Below, piece by piece: positions 27,041 to 36,513 of a DNA stretch of 64,000 bases; the stretch's first letter is position 1, and each line of letters starts with the position of its first letter. The position numbers and the translations under genes were made by a program. Below the pieces are notes generated by a model. The model was not told the DNA's origin, made no database searches, and saw nothing but the letters and a program-made list of their open reading frames with translations. The DNA comes from Nocardiopsis endophytica (GTDB lineage: Bacteria; Actinomycetota; Actinomycetes; Streptosporangiales; Streptosporangiaceae). Location of the stretch: the NCBI RefSeq assembly GCF_027706725.1, contig NZ_JAQFWQ010000016.1, positions 21,867 to 85,866 of the forward strand, given 5' to 3'.

Positions 27041-29248
27041 TCACTCCCCCGCCGCCAGGCCGATGGTGCCGTCGGGCCGCACCTCGGGCAGGTCCTCCTG
27101 GGGCTCGCCGCCGGGCAGGTCCGGGTCGCCGCCCTTGACGCTCTTGTCCTCGCCGCCGGCGCCCTTCCCGTCCTTGTCGTCCCCGCCCTCGCGGGTGAAG
27201 CCGTAGATGCCCTCGTAGATCTCCCGGACGATGGGGGCGGCGGTCTCGCCGCCGGTGCCGCCCTTGGGGACGACGACCACCACGGCCAGCCGCGGGTCGT
27301 CGGCCGGGGCGTAGGAGGCGAACCAGGCGGTGGAGTCGCTGTTGAGCGCCGAGCCCGAACCGGTCTTCCCGGCGATGGAGACCTCGTCCTGCGGGAACCC
27401 GCCGAAGGCGCCGCGCGCGGTGCCCTCCTTGGGCACCTGGGTGACGGCCTTCTGGATGTAGGACAGCACCTCCGGTGGCACGTCCAGCCTCCCGGCCTCC
27501 TTCGGCTCGATCCGCTTCACCGTCTCCCCGTCGGCCGAGACCAGCGCCTTGCCCACGCGCGGCTCCCACAGGGTGCCGCCGTTGGCGACGGCCGCGTAGG
27601 CGCGCACCAGCTGCAGCGGCGTCACCAGCACGTCGCCCTGCCCGATGGAGAAGTTGACCGCGTCACCGGCGCGCCACCGGTAGCCGTCGGTGCAGTTCTC
27701 CTTGGCGACCCTCTTCAGGTACGAGGCCCGCCCCGGGTCCTTCTCGGCCACGCCGGGGTAGCCCTCCTTGGCGCGCTTGCAGCTCTCCTCCTTGGTGGCC
27801 TCCCACAGCTCCCTCTTCCACTCGCGGGTGGGGATGCGCCCGGCGGCCTCGTGCGGCACGTCGACGCCGGTGGGCCGTCCGAACCCGAAGTCCTCGGCGG
27901 TGCGGGCGAACACGTCGTCGGGCTTCTTCTTGCGCCCGTCCTCGCGCCACTCGTCGTAGGCCATCTGGTAGAAGACCGTGTTGCAGGAGACGACGATGGC
28001 GCGGTGCAGGCTGAGCGCGCCGTGCGCCGACCCCTCGTAGTTCTCGAAGGAGCGGTTGCCCACCGAGATGGAGGAGGGGCAGGAGTAGGTGCCGCGCAGC
28101 GCCTGCCCGCCCTTCACCCCCGCCGCCAGCGAGGACACCTTGAAGGTGGAGGCGGGCGGGTACTGCCCCTGCATCACCCGGGAGGTCAGCGGCGACCCCG
28201 CCTCCTCGCTGAGCAGCTCCTCGAACGTCTTCTGGTCGATCCCGCCCTGCCAGACCGACGGGTCGTAGCCGGGCAGGCTCGCCGAGGCGACGATGCCGCC
28301 GGTGCGCACGTCCATCACCACGCCCGCGGCGGTGGACGCGGGGTGGCCGGCGCCGCGCGCCCGGTCCAGGCCGCGCCGCAGGGCGTCCTCCACGGTCCGC
28401 TGCACCCGCTGGTCGATGGTGGAGACCAGGTGCATGCCGGGCTCGGGGGCCTGCTCGTCGACGAGGCCGGTCACCTCGCCGTGGTTGTTCACCGCCAGGG
28501 TGCGCACCCCGGCGGTGCCGCGCAGCTCGGGGTCGTAGGTGGCCTCCAGGCCGTCCCGGCCGACCTGGTCCACACCGCTGTACTGGGTGCGCAGCTCCTC
28601 GCGGGCGTCCAGCTCCTCCTGGGTGACCGGCTGCAGGTAGCCGAGCGCCTGGGCGGCCAGGTCGCCGTTGGGGTAGTCGCGCACCGCCAGGTGCTGGGCG
28701 GAGACGCCGGGGAAGTCCTCCGAGCGCTCCATGATCTGCAGCGCCGCCTTGGGGTCGACGTCGTCGGCCAGGGTGACCGGCTGGTACGGCGAGCCGGGCC
28801 AGCAGGGGCGGCTCACCTCCGGGCCGCACAGCCGGGTGCGCTTCTTGACCGTGTCGGCGGGCTCGCCCACCACCTCGGCCACCCGCTCCAGGACCTCGGC
28901 CCCCTGGTCGGGCATCCGCTGCAGGGCGTGCCAGTCGGCCGAGACGACCAGGGCGGTGCGGTTGCGCACCAGCGGCCGCCCCGCCTGGTCCAGGATCAGG
29001 CCCCGGGTGGCGGGCACCACCAGCTCCTGGGTGTGGGTGGCCTCGGCCAGCCGCGAGAAGTGCTCGCCCATGGGCACCTGCAGGTACCACAGCCGCACGC
29101 CCAGCGCCGCGAACAGGGCCAGGACCAGCACCTGGGCCAGGACCAGCCCGCGGCGCCCGGGCGCCGCGCGGGCGGTGGGCCCACCCCCCGGCGCCTCTCC
29201 GCCGCGCCGCCGGGGGCGCCCCGGCCGCCTCCTCCTCATCCACGCCAT
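27041..29248 (-). CDS. mrdA: Class B penicillin-binding protein 2 (elongation transpeptidase)
   Basis: 735 aa. One N-terminal membrane anchor (residues ~35-57), then a PBP dimerisation domain (THTQELVVPATRGLILD). The transpeptidase domain has SxxK in PPASTFKVSSL, SxN in VVSCNTVFYQ, and KTG in SIAGKTGSGSA. It cross-links peptidoglycan with RodA. A 60-residue hydrophilic C-terminal tail (DKDGKGAGGEDK) is extra. ATG 29248 has GGGAGGGA upstream and overlaps the mreD end by 13 nt; ATG 29239 would give a 4-nt ATGA overlap. Two inserts around residues 150-160 and 510-545 contain Cys pairs, possibly disulfides outside the membrane. Confidence 0.96.
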   Translation of the reverse strand: MAWMRRRRPGRPRRRGGEAPGGGPTARAAPGRRGLVLAQVLVLALFAALGVRLWYLQVPMGEHFSRLAEATHTQELVVPATRGLILDQAGRPLVRNRTALVVSADWHALQRMPDQGAEVLERVAEVVGEPADTVKKRTRLCGPEVSRPCWPGSPYQPVTLADDVDPKAALQIMERSEDFPGVSAQHLAVRDYPNGDLAAQALGYLQPVTQEELDAREELRTQYSGVDQVGRDGLEATYDPELRGTAGVRTLAVNNHGEVTGLVDEQAPEPGMHLVSTIDQRVQRTVEDALRRGLDRARGAGHPASTAAGVVMDVRTGGIVASASLPGYDPSVWQGGIDQKTFEELLSEEAGSPLTSRVMQGQYPPASTFKVSSLAAGVKGGQALRGTYSCPSSISVGNRSFENYEGSAHGALSLHRAIVVSCNTVFYQMAYDEWREDGRKKKPDDVFARTAEDFGFGRPTGVDVPHEAAGRIPTREWKRELWEATKEESCKRAKEGYPGVAEKDPGRASYLKRVAKENCTDGYRWRAGDAVNFSIGQGDVLVTPLQLVRAYAAVANGGTLWEPRVGKALVSADGETVKRIEPKEAGRLDVPPEVLSYIQKAVTQVPKEGTARGAFGGFPQDEVSIAGKTGSGSALNSDSTAWFASYAPADDPRLAVVVVVPKGGTGGETAAPIVREIYEGIYGFTREGGDDKDGKGAGGEDKSVKGGDPDLPGGEPQEDLPEVRPDGTIGLAAGE

Positions 29249-29799
29249 CCGCGCGTCCCTCCCCCGCTGAACGCGGGCAGGTCGGGGTAGCCGCCCTCGG
29301 CGTAGGCGTCCGGGGCGACCGCCCGCATGATCCGCCCCGCAGGGGCCAGGACCAGCGGGCTGACCAGCATCGTCTCCGCCGCCGACAGCGGGACCGCGAC
29401 GGCGGCCGCCGCCAGGCCCACCCGCGGGTCGCCCAGGCCCGCGCCCAGGAGGGCGAATCCGGCGGCGGTCCCCAGGGCGGCCACCGCGGCGGTCCCGTAG
29501 ACCCGGGCGCGGCCGCGGCCCTCCACCCGCCCGTAGCGGGAGACCAGGTAGCCCGCCAGGCAGTACAGCAGCGCGTACCGCCCGGCCTCGTGGTCGGCGG
29601 GCGGCAGCAGGTCCACCGCGAGCCCGGCGCAGAACCCGGTGGCGGCCGCCCCTGCGGGGCCGCTGCGCAGCGCGGTGGCCGCGACCGCCAGGACGACCAG
29701 GTCGGGGCCCACCCCCCAGGGCAGCGGGAGCCGGTTCACCAGCGCGGCCTGCGCCAGCACCGCGGCGGCCACCAGGAGTGCGGTCACCGCCCCCTTCAT
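29236..29799 (-). CDS. mreD: Rod-shape-determining protein MreD
   Basis: 187 aa integral membrane protein with five or six hydrophobic segments. It starts MKGAVTALLVAAAVLAQAAL, with LPWGVGPDLVVLAVAATAL and GFCAGLAVDLLPP matching MreD. It belongs to the elongasome membrane complex with MreC, RodA and PBP2. The ATG overlaps the mreC stop by 4 nt and its own end overlaps the PBP2 gene, so the group is translationally coupled. Confidence 0.93.
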   Translation of the reverse strand: MKGAVTALLVAAAVLAQAALVNRLPLPWGVGPDLVVLAVAATALRSGPAGAAATGFCAGLAVDLLPPADHEAGRYALLYCLAGYLVSRYGRVEGRGRARVYGTAAVAALGTAAGFALLGAGLGDPRVGLAAAAVAVPLSAAETMLVSPLVLAPAGRIMRAVAPDAYAEGGYPDLPAFSGGGTRGWRG

Positions 29800-30755
29800 C
29801 GGTCCCCCTCCTGCCGGTCGGAGTGCCGGTCGGTGCGCCGCTCGGAGTCCCCGGGCGGCCGGGCGGCGTCGCCGTCGGGCTTCTCGGGCAGCACCGAGTC
29901 GCGCGGGTCCTCCTCCGGGCCGCCGACGACCACCCCCACCACGTCCAGGGAGCCCAGGTCGGCCGCGGGCCGGATCTCGGCGGTGCGGGTGAGCGCACCG
30001 GGGGTCTCGCGCACCCGGGTCACGGTGCCCAGCGGCACGCCGGGCACGAACGGGGCGTCGTTGTGCGAGCCCATGGTCACCACCCGGTCGCCCTCCTCCA
30101 CCTGGGCGTCGGCCTGCATCAGCTCCAGGACCGCGGGGGCACGGCCGTCCAGGGCGCGGGACCGGCCGTGCACCGCGCCGATGTCCCGCGAGCCCTCCAT
30201 GCGCGCGCCCACCGAGGACGCGCCGTCGGTGAACAGCAGGACCGTGGAGGTGGAGCGGGAGGCGCGGATGACGCGGCCGACCAGGCCGGAGCCGTCGACC
30301 ACCGTCATGTCGCGGGCGACCCCGTCGCGGGTGCCGGCGTCCAGGGTGACGGTCTCGGCGTAGCCGCCCGAGCCCATCCGGGTCACCGCCTGCGCGGGCA
30401 CGATCTCGTAGCCGCCCAGGCCGGACAGGTGCAGCAGGTCGTCGAGGCGCCCGGAGCGCACGCCGTCCTGCTCGGCGGCGGCCAGCTCGGCGCTCAGGGC
30501 GCGGTTGCGCTCCTCCAGCTCCTCGATGCGCGCGCGGGCGCCGGGCGCGGCGGCGAGCGTGCGGTAGCCGTCGGCGAGGGGCCCAGCGGCGGCGGACACC
30601 GCCCCGGCGACCGGGCCGAACGCCGCGCCGGCGGCGGCGCGGGCGGTCCCGGTGACCGGGTCGGTGCCCGGGCGGCCGTCCAGCACCATCAGCGCGATGG
30701 AGGCCGCCACCAGCAGGACCAGGACCAGGCGCGGGCGTGGGCCGTCGCGCCGCAT
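29796..30755 (-). CDS. mreC: Rod-shape-determining protein MreC
   Basis: 319 aa. One N-terminal transmembrane segment (PRLVLVLLVAASIALMVL), a coiled-coil (residues ~80-110, IEELEERNRALSAELAAAE), then the beta-rich periplasmic MreC domain (IVPAQAVTRMGSGGYAETVTLD, VVDGSGLVGRVI, VVTMGSH). A disordered C-terminal tail rich in Asp/Arg/Pro follows (residues ~285-319). It links MreB inside to PBP2 outside. It begins one nt after the mreB stop and overlaps mreD by 4 nt. Confidence 0.95.
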   Translation of the reverse strand: MRRDGPRPRLVLVLLVAASIALMVLDGRPGTDPVTGTARAAAGAAFGPVAGAVSAAAGPLADGYRTLAAAPGARARIEELEERNRALSAELAAAEQDGVRSGRLDDLLHLSGLGGYEIVPAQAVTRMGSGGYAETVTLDAGTRDGVARDMTVVDGSGLVGRVIRASRSTSTVLLFTDGASSVGARMEGSRDIGAVHGRSRALDGRAPAVLELMQADAQVEEGDRVVTMGSHNDAPFVPGVPLGTVTRVRETPGALTRTAEIRPAADLGSLDVVGVVVGGPEEDPRDSVLPEKPDGDAARPPGDSERRTDRHSDRQEGDR

Positions 30756-30756
30756 G

Positions 30757-31791
30757 TCAGCGCCGCCGTTCGGGGACGAGGACCTGGTTCAGGCGCTCGT
30801 AGTTCTCCACGCAGGTGCCCGAGCCGATGGCGACCGAGTCGAGCGCGTTCTCGGCCAGGTGGATGGGCATGCCGGTCTCGTGGCGCAGCCGGTCGTCCAG
30901 GCCGCGCAGCAGGGCTCCGCCGCCGGTGACGGCGATGCCGCGGTCCATGATGTCGCCGGACAGCTCCGGCGGGCACTTGTCCAGGGTGGTGCGCACCGCG
31001 TCGATGATGGCGGTGACCGGCTCCTCGATGGCCTGGCGCACGTCGGCGGCGGAGAGCACCACCGTCTTGGGCAGCCCGCTGACCAGGTCGCGCCCGCGCA
31101 CCTCGGCGTGCAGCTCCTCGGCGCCGGTGGGGTAGGCCGAGCCGATGGCGAACTTGAGCTCCTCGGCGGTGCGCTCCCCGATCATCAGGGAGAACTCCTT
31201 CTTGACCGAGGTCATCACCGCCTGGTCCAGCTCGTCCCCGCCGACGCGGATGGACTGGGAGGTGACGATGCCGCCCATGGAGATGACGGCGACCTCGGTG
31301 GTGCCGCCGCCGATGTCGACGACCATGTTGCCGGTGGGCTCGTGCACCGGGAGCCCGGCGCCGATCGCGGCGGCCATGGGCTCTTCGACGATGTGCACCC
31401 GGCGGGCGCCGGCCTGGTAGCCGGCCTCCTTCACTGCGCGGTGCTCCACCGAGGTGATGCCGCTGGGGACGGCGACGACCACACGGGGCTTGGCGAAGTG
31501 GCGGCGGCGGTGGATCTTCTGGATGAAGTAGCGCAGCATGCGCTCGGTGATCTCGAAGTCGGCGATGACGCCGTCCTTGAGCGGGCGCACCGCGGTGATG
31601 TCGGACGGGGTGCGACCGATCATCTGCTTCGCCTCGACACCCACCGCGACGATCTTGCCGGTCGAGGTGTTGAGGGCCACGACGGAGGGCTCGTTCAGCA
31701 CGATGCCCCTGCCGCGCACGTAGACCAGCGTGTTGGCGGTACCGAGATCGACCGCCATGTCGCGGCCGAGAAAGGCGAGATTAGTGGTCAT
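30757..31791 (-). CDS. mreB: Actin-like cell-shape protein MreB
   Basis: 344 aa. Actin-fold ATPase forming membrane-associated filaments. It starts [23 protein letters not shown] with phosphate-1 motif [20 protein letters not shown] is phosphate-2, and the adenosine motif is [12 protein letters not shown]. No frame damage. It is the first gene of the five-gene mre cluster; a 203-nt gap with no structure that I recognise separates it from ndk and should hold the promoter. Confidence 0.97.
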   Translation of the reverse strand: MTTNLAFLGRDMAVDLGTANTLVYVRGRGIVLNEPSVVALNTSTGKIVAVGVEAKQMIGRTPSDITAVRPLKDGVIADFEITERMLRYFIQKIHRRRHFAKPRVVVAVPSGITSVEHRAVKEAGYQAGARRVHIVEEPMAAAIGAGLPVHEPTGNMVVDIGGGTTEVAVISMGGIVTSQSIRVGGDELDQAVMTSVKKEFSLMIGERTAEELKFAIGSAYPTGAEELHAEVRGRDLVSGLPKTVVLSAADVRQAIEEPVTAIIDAVRTTLDKCPPELSGDIMDRGIAVTGGGALLRGLDDRLRHETGMPIHLAENALDSVAIGSGTCVENYERLNQVLVPERRR

Positions 31792-31994
31792 GAATCGTCC
31801 TCAGCGGCACCGAATCGGCGCGTCGCGCACGGGGCGGGCAATAGGGTCTCGTTCCAGCACGGATGTGGATCCAGCACCCGTATCGTAACGCTGGGGAGTT
31901 GCTCCGTTACGCAAACACACCGAATCGTTGCACCGCTGAGGACTCGGGCTCACGACGCGTCGGCCGGGGCGGCCGACGGAGACCGGTCCGGCGG

Positions 31995-32405
31995 TCAGGC
32001 CTGCAGGTCGGGGAAGAAGAGCTTGATCTCCCGCTCGGCCGAGTAGGTCGAGTCCGAGCCGTGCACGATGTTGGCCTGGACCTCCAGGGCGAAGTCGCCG
32101 CGGATGGTGCCGGGGGCGGCCGAGACCGGGTCGGTGGCCCCGGCCAGGGCGCGGAAGGCCTCGACGGCGCGCTCGCCCTCGACGACCATGGCGACCAGCG
32201 GGCCGCCGGTGATGAACTCGACGAGCGAGGGGAAGAACGGGCGCTCGGCGTGCTCCTCGTAGTGCGTCTTGGCGGTCTCCTCGTCGAGCGTGCGCAGGTC
32301 CATGGCGACGATGCGCAGGCCGCGGCGCTCGATGCGGGAGACGACCTCGCCGATGATGCTCCGCCGGACGCCGTCGGGCTTGATCAGGACAAGGGTGCGC
32401 TCCAC
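31995..32405 (-). CDS. ndk: Nucleoside-diphosphate kinase
   Basis: 136 aa, standard length. It exchanges gamma-phosphates among NTPs. [12 protein letters not shown] is the N-terminal signature and NIVHGSDS carries the phosphohistidine. Start GTG 32405 has GAGGAG 7 nt upstream; the longer open frame has no similarity. In related genomes ndk stands beside folC-DUF4233; here 8 kb separates them, beginning with the 62-nt palindrome copy C at 32598. Confidence 0.98.
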   Translation of the reverse strand: MERTLVLIKPDGVRRSIIGEVVSRIERRGLRIVAMDLRTLDEETAKTHYEEHAERPFFPSLVEFITGGPLVAMVVEGERAVEAFRALAGATDPVSAAPGTIRGDFALEVQANIVHGSDSTYSAEREIKLFFPDLQA

Positions 32406-32597
32406 GTGGATCTCCTCAGGGCTGTCGGTAGGGATGGCGCGGCCGGCGGTTTCGGTTCGCACCCGCGACGGGCGGTCGGCCCGCGCGAGGGGTGCGCCGT
32501 CGGCCCCGGTGAGCGCAACCTTACCCGTGCGGCGGCGGTCCCGAGGCCGGTTCAGGGCGGCCCCTAATACGGCAACGACAGGTCGGCCCCAACCCGT

Positions 32598-32659
32598 GTT
32601 GATCTCGGGGATGTCGGGCTTAAGCGGGCCCGTTCAAGCCCGACATCCCCGAGATCATC
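32598..32659 (+). repeat. 62-nt palindromic element, copy C
   Basis: Ends GTTGATCTCG and CGAGATCATC. The 24-nt arms pair with a single mismatch and enclose a 14-nt loop. The inner arm sequence differs from copies A/B/D, yet is almost fully complementary. It lies 30 nt past the stop of the HxlR-type regulator (32689) and 193 nt before ndk. Confidence 0.85.
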
Positions 32660-32688
32660 GCTGATAGGGCCGGAGGCCGAGGCGCCCC

Positions 32689-33081
32689 TCACCCCTCGAA
32701 GCGGCCGCGGGAGTCCTCGATGTGGGCGAGGTTGGCGCGGGTCCAGTCGCAGAACAGGTCGACGGCCTGCCGCAGGTCGCGGCCGGGCCCGGTGAGGGCG
32801 TAGTCGACGCGCGGCGGGACGGTGGGGTGCACGGTCCGCTCGACCAGGCCGTTGCGCTCCAGCATGCGCAGGTTCTGGGTGAGCATCTTGTGGCTGATGC
32901 CCTCGACCTCGCCGCGCAGCTCACTGAAGCGCAGGGTGCGCTCGCCCAGGGCCTCGATGATGAGCAGGGCCCACTTGTTGGCGACGTCGGAGAAGATCTC
33001 CCGCGCCAGGGAGTCCGCGCGCCGCAGGTCCGCGTCCGCCTCGCTCTTCATGCCCGTCCCGCCCCTGTCCTGCTCGGTCAC
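32689..33081 (-). CDS. HxlR/MarR-type winged-helix regulator
   Basis: 130 aa. The winged helix spans residues ~20-110: DVANKWALLIIEALGERTLRF, ELRGEVEGISHKMLTQNLRML, then the wing ERTVHPTVPPRVDYALT, all standard for HxlR. These proteins often sense redox or reactive electrophiles and repress a divergent gene. Here the divergent neighbour is a RidA-family protein 122 nt away. GTG 33081 is chosen with GGGGGA upstream; ATG 33051 is an alternative. Confidence 0.88.
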   Translation of the reverse strand: MTEQDRGGTGMKSEADADLRRADSLAREIFSDVANKWALLIIEALGERTLRFSELRGEVEGISHKMLTQNLRMLERNGLVERTVHPTVPPRVDYALTGPGRDLRQAVDLFCDWTRANLAHIEDSRGRFEG

Positions 33082-33203
33082 CGCCGGGTTCCCCCGTTAC
33101 GGAAAAGTGCGTTCTTCCCTGTCGGCGCTCACTCTCCTACGGTTCCCGGGTAACCGCAAGAGAGCGTGGGCCGCCAGGCGCCGCGCACGAGGAGAGGACC
33201 GGC

Positions 33204-33611
33204 ATGGCCGTCACCCTGATCCACCCCGAAGGACTGCCCAAGATCGACCTGTACAAGCAGGTGTCGGTCGCGACCGGGTCGAAGCTGGTGTCCGTGGCCG
33301 GGCAGGTGTCCTGGGACGCCGAGCAGAACACGGTCGGCAAGGGGGACCTCGCCGCCCAGGTCGAGCAGTGCTACCGCAACGTCGCCACCGGCCTGGAGGC
33401 GGCGGGGGCGACCTTCGACGACGTGGTGCGGCTGACCGTGTACGTCGTGGACATGGCCCCGGAGAAGCTGCCCGTGTTCCAGGAGGGCATGGAGCGGGTG
33501 GCCAAAGCCCTGGGCAAGGCCCCGACGCCGCCGATCGCGGTGATCGGCGTCGCCGCCCTGGACATCCCCGACCACCTGGTCGAGATCGAGGCCACGGCGC
33601 TCGTCGACTGA
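33204..33611 (+). CDS. RidA-family protein
   Basis: 135 aa. Members hydrolyse reactive enamine/imine intermediates or act as related small-molecule enzymes. Visible: FVSVAGQVSWD-like SVAGQVSWDAEQN, AAQVEQCYRNVATGLEAAG, VVRLTVYVVDM, and the C-terminal PPIAVIGVAALDIPDHLVEIEA. The Arg that binds carboxylate in classical RidA (usually RSQI or NPRVLVE-like) is not evident, so it may belong to a divergent subgroup. It is transcribed away from the HxlR regulator, which probably controls it. GAGGAG precedes the ATG. Confidence 0.9.
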   Translation: MAVTLIHPEGLPKIDLYKQVSVATGSKLVSVAGQVSWDAEQNTVGKGDLAAQVEQCYRNVATGLEAAGATFDDVVRLTVYVVDMAPEKLPVFQEGMERVAKALGKAPTPPIAVIGVAALDIPDHLVEIEATALVD

Positions 33612-33656
33612 GGCGGTTCCGAGGGCGGCCGACCGGCTCACCCCGGTGGCGGACGC

Positions 33657-35144
33657 CTACGCGCCGCCCAGGGACAGGAGCACGATGACGATCACGAACG
33701 CCGCGGCTATGACCACGACCGCGGCCCACTCGTTGAATCCGCCCGCCGCGCCGGACGGGTGCCGTGCGTGCTTCTGGGGTCGGGGGAAGACGAAGGCGCC
33801 GGGGGAAGGTCCGTGCCGGAACGTGGTGACACCGTTCGCGGTGGAGGCGGTGTAGCCCCTTCGGCCCGGCCGGACCTCGAAGGTGACCGTGCCGCCGTAC
33901 GTCAGGCTGATCAGACCGGCGTGCACGGCGGCAAGGCCCACCGAGGATTCGTCCGTATAGACGCCGTCGCCGTGGACCCTGCCGAGCCCCGTGTTTCCGT
34001 TGGGGGGCAATCGGACGGTGAAGCGCTCGTGGTCGCGGCCCCGGAAGTTCACGGCGGTGAACTCCCAACGCACGTCCGTGTTGCCGAGGGAGACCGGGGC
34101 CGCGGCCGCGCGCCGCGCCGAGGGCGCGGAGGGCCGTGGCCTCTGGGGCCCGGCTCCCGCTTCGGCCTTGCGGCTCCCCTCCGCCCGCTCCGGCGTCCGC
34201 CTCACTCCCTCGGGCCCGGTCGGCGCGGACTTCGCCCCACTGGGGCCGACGAGCGTCAGGACCTTCGTCTTCTCCCGGGTGATGACCTCGGTGACCGCGT
34301 CGGGCACCCAGTGCGCACCGGGCGGCGCCTCCTCGGCCTCCGCCTGTGATGCGAGGGCCTCCAGCACATCGTTCGTGGAGGGCCTTCGCCCCGGCCTCTT
34401 GTCGAGGCAGGACCTCACCAGCCCGGCCAGGCGCCCCGAGACCCCGGACAGGTCGGGCGCCTCGTGCACGATCCGGTAGGCCACCGCATGCGGAGCACCC
34501 GTCCCGAAGGGGCCGGCGCCCGTGGCAGCGAAGAACAGTACGCACCCCAGGGAGAACACGTCGCTCGGCGGACCGATCTCCTCACCGCGCGCCTGCTCGG
34601 GGGACATGAACGCAGGGGTGCCCAGCAGGGTCCGGCTCTGGGTGAAGCTGGTCGCGTCCATGGCCCGCGCGATACCGAAGTCGATCAGCCGGGGCCCGTC
34701 CTCGGCCAGGATGACGTTGCCGGGCTTGAGGTCCCGGTGCACCAGCTCCTTGGCGTGGACGGCGGCCAGCCCCTCCGCGAGGCCCGCTCCCAGAGCGGCG
34801 ACCGACCCCGCCGGGAACGGGCCGTGCTCGTCCACGGCCCACTGCAGGGACGGACCCGCGATGTAGGCCGTGGCGAACCACGGCGGCGTACCGCCGGTAT
34901 CGGCGTCGACGACCTGGGCGGTGTAGTGGCCGCCGATGCGGCGGGCGGCCTCCACCTCCAGGGCGAACCTGCGCCGGAACCCGCCGTCCCCGGCGAGGTC
35001 GTCGCGCACCACCTTGACGGCGACGGGGCGGCCGCCCTTGGAGCGGCCGAGGAACACCTGCCCCATTCCCCCTGCGCCCAGGCGCGCCTTGAGCCGGTAA
35101 GGGCCCACCGAACGCGGGTCGCCACTGCGCAGGGGTGCGAGCAC
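33657..35144 (-). CDS. Ser/Thr protein kinase with LCCL domain and C-terminal membrane segment
   Basis: 495 aa. The Hanks-type kinase covers residues ~10-260: LGAGGMGQVFLG (P-loop), VAVKVV (Lys), HRDLKPGN (catalytic loop), DFGIAR, GTPAFMSPEQA. A Pro/Ala/Arg linker follows. Residues ~385-460 match the LCCL domain (VYTDESSVGLAAVHAGLI, GGTVTFEVRPG, YTASTANGVTT, GAFVFP). One hydrophobic segment lies at the extreme C terminus. I use GTG 35144 with GGAGG; upstream codons (TTG 35186) lack support. In a simple one-pass topology both kinase and LCCL would face the same side, which is odd for LCCL. Confidence 0.9.
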   Translation of the reverse strand: MLAPLRSGDPRSVGPYRLKARLGAGGMGQVFLGRSKGGRPVAVKVVRDDLAGDGGFRRRFALEVEAARRIGGHYTAQVVDADTGGTPPWFATAYIAGPSLQWAVDEHGPFPAGSVAALGAGLAEGLAAVHAKELVHRDLKPGNVILAEDGPRLIDFGIARAMDATSFTQSRTLLGTPAFMSPEQARGEEIGPPSDVFSLGCVLFFAATGAGPFGTGAPHAVAYRIVHEAPDLSGVSGRLAGLVRSCLDKRPGRRPSTNDVLEALASQAEAEEAPPGAHWVPDAVTEVITREKTKVLTLVGPSGAKSAPTGPEGVRRTPERAEGSRKAEAGAGPQRPRPSAPSARRAAAAPVSLGNTDVRWEFTAVNFRGRDHERFTVRLPPNGNTGLGRVHGDGVYTDESSVGLAAVHAGLISLTYGGTVTFEVRPGRRGYTASTANGVTTFRHGPSPGAFVFPRPQKHARHPSGAAGGFNEWAAVVVIAAAFVIVIVLLSLGGA

Positions 35145-35267
35145 GGGGCCTCCAGGGGGCCGGGGCCCCGGGCGGGCCCGGATCAATGCATGATGCCAGG
35201 CCCCACCGACCGGCGAACAGGCCTGACCGCCTGCCGCACAGGGGCTCCGGCCGGCCCTCCGACACCG

Positions 35268-36452
35268 TCACACGGCGGCGAGGGCCTTGGCGATGTCGGC
35301 CCACAGGTCGTCGGGGTCCTCGATGCCCACCGCGATGCGGACCGTCCCCTCGGTGATGCCCGCGGCCTCCAGCTCGGCGGCGGTGAGGCGGTGGTGGGAG
35401 GTGGAGGCGGGCGCCATCGCCAGCGTCTTCACGTCGCCCAGGGACGGGGCCAGGCTCGCCACCTCCAGCGCCTCGGTGAAGGCGGCGCCGGCCGCCCGGC
35501 CGCCGCGCAGGTCGAAGGAGAGCACGCCGCCGCCCGAGGCGAGCAGGCGGGAGGCCCGGGCGTGGTCCGGGTGGTCGGGCAGGTCGGGGTGGGACACCGA
35601 GCGCACGGCGGGGTGCTCGGCCAGGCGGCGGGCGATCGCGGCCGCGTTGGCGCTGTGCCGGGGCATGCGCAGGGCCAGCGTCCGCAGGCCGCGCAGGGTG
35701 AGCCAGGCGTTGAACGGCGAGGCGCAGGCGCCCAGTTCGACGCCGTGCTTCCATACCCGCCGGTGCAGGTCGCGGTCGGCGTAGACCGCGGCGCCGCCGA
35801 TCGCGTCCCCGTGTCCGCCCAGGTACTTGCTGGTGGAGTGGAGGGCGATGTCGGCGCCGTGGTCGAGCGGGCGGAACAGCAGCGGTGTGGCGAAGGTGTT
35901 GTCGACGGCCGTGGGGACCCCGGCCTCGCGGGCGACCGCGGCCAGCGCGGGCACGTCGCTGACGCGGGTGGTGGGGTTGGCGATGGTCTCCAGGTAGAGC
36001 AGCCGGGTGTTCGGGCGCAGCAGGGCCCGCACCTCCTCGGGGTCGTCGCCGGAGACCCGGTCGACCTGCACGCCCCAGCGCTTCTCCAGGTCGGTGAGGA
36101 GGGCGTGGGTGCCGCCGTAGAGCGCGCGCTGGGTGATGATGTGGTCGCCGCCGCCCACGAGTGCGGTGATCACGGCGTTGATGGCGCCCATGCCGGAGGC
36201 GTAGGCGGTGGCGGCAGCGCCGTGTTCGAGGTCGGCGAGGGCGTGTTCCAGGGAGCGGACGGTGGGGTTGGAGTAGCGGCCGTACAGGGGTGCGGCGTCG
36301 GGGCCGTTGAAGGCCCCCGCCAGCGCCTCGGCGGTCGCGAAGGCGAACTGGTGGTCGAGGTGGAGCGGGGCGCCCAGCGGGGTGCTGCCCTCGGGCTCGG
36401 ACACCGGGGTGTGCACACTGCGGGTCGCGTCGTGGAGTTCGGTGCGCTGCAT
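35268..36452 (-). CDS. PLP-dependent transsulfuration-family enzyme (Cys/Met metabolism)
   Basis: 394 aa. Cys/Met-metabolism PLP fold: PLYGRYSNPTVRSLE, ASGMGAINAVITAL, PTAVDNTFATPLLFRP, and the Schiff-base Lys in LHSTSKYLGGHGD near residue 198. VRIAVGIEDPDDLWADI closes the C terminus. Likely cystathionine/methionine gamma-lyase or synthase type; which reaction cannot be decided. The start is ATG 36452, with GGAGG only one nt upstream, so a slightly longer form from TTG 36494 is possible. It is divergent from a MocR regulator and shares an operator region with it. Confidence 0.9.
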   Translation of the reverse strand: MQRTELHDATRSVHTPVSEPEGSTPLGAPLHLDHQFAFATAEALAGAFNGPDAAPLYGRYSNPTVRSLEHALADLEHGAAATAYASGMGAINAVITALVGGGDHIITQRALYGGTHALLTDLEKRWGVQVDRVSGDDPEEVRALLRPNTRLLYLETIANPTTRVSDVPALAAVAREAGVPTAVDNTFATPLLFRPLDHGADIALHSTSKYLGGHGDAIGGAAVYADRDLHRRVWKHGVELGACASPFNAWLTLRGLRTLALRMPRHSANAAAIARRLAEHPAVRSVSHPDLPDHPDHARASRLLASGGGVLSFDLRGGRAAGAAFTEALEVASLAPSLGDVKTLAMAPASTSHHRLTAAELEAAGITEGTVRIAVGIEDPDDLWADIAKALAAV

Positions 36453-36470
36453 GCCTCCATGCCATCGGGG

Positions 36471-36512
36471 ATTGGTCCGCTGATCCAGGGCCAATCAGGG
36501 CAGAATGGTCCG
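36471..36512. promoter_or_regulatory. Putative MocR operator between the transsulfuration gene and the regulator
   Basis: ATTGGTCC (36471-36478) and GGGCCAAT (36488-36495) form an imperfect inverted repeat with 9-nt spacing, followed by a third half-site AATGGTCC (36504-36511) just at the regulator start. Repeated TGGTCC-type sites in divergent promoters are typical of GntR/MocR regulators. Confidence 0.55.
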
Positions 36513-36513
36513 C

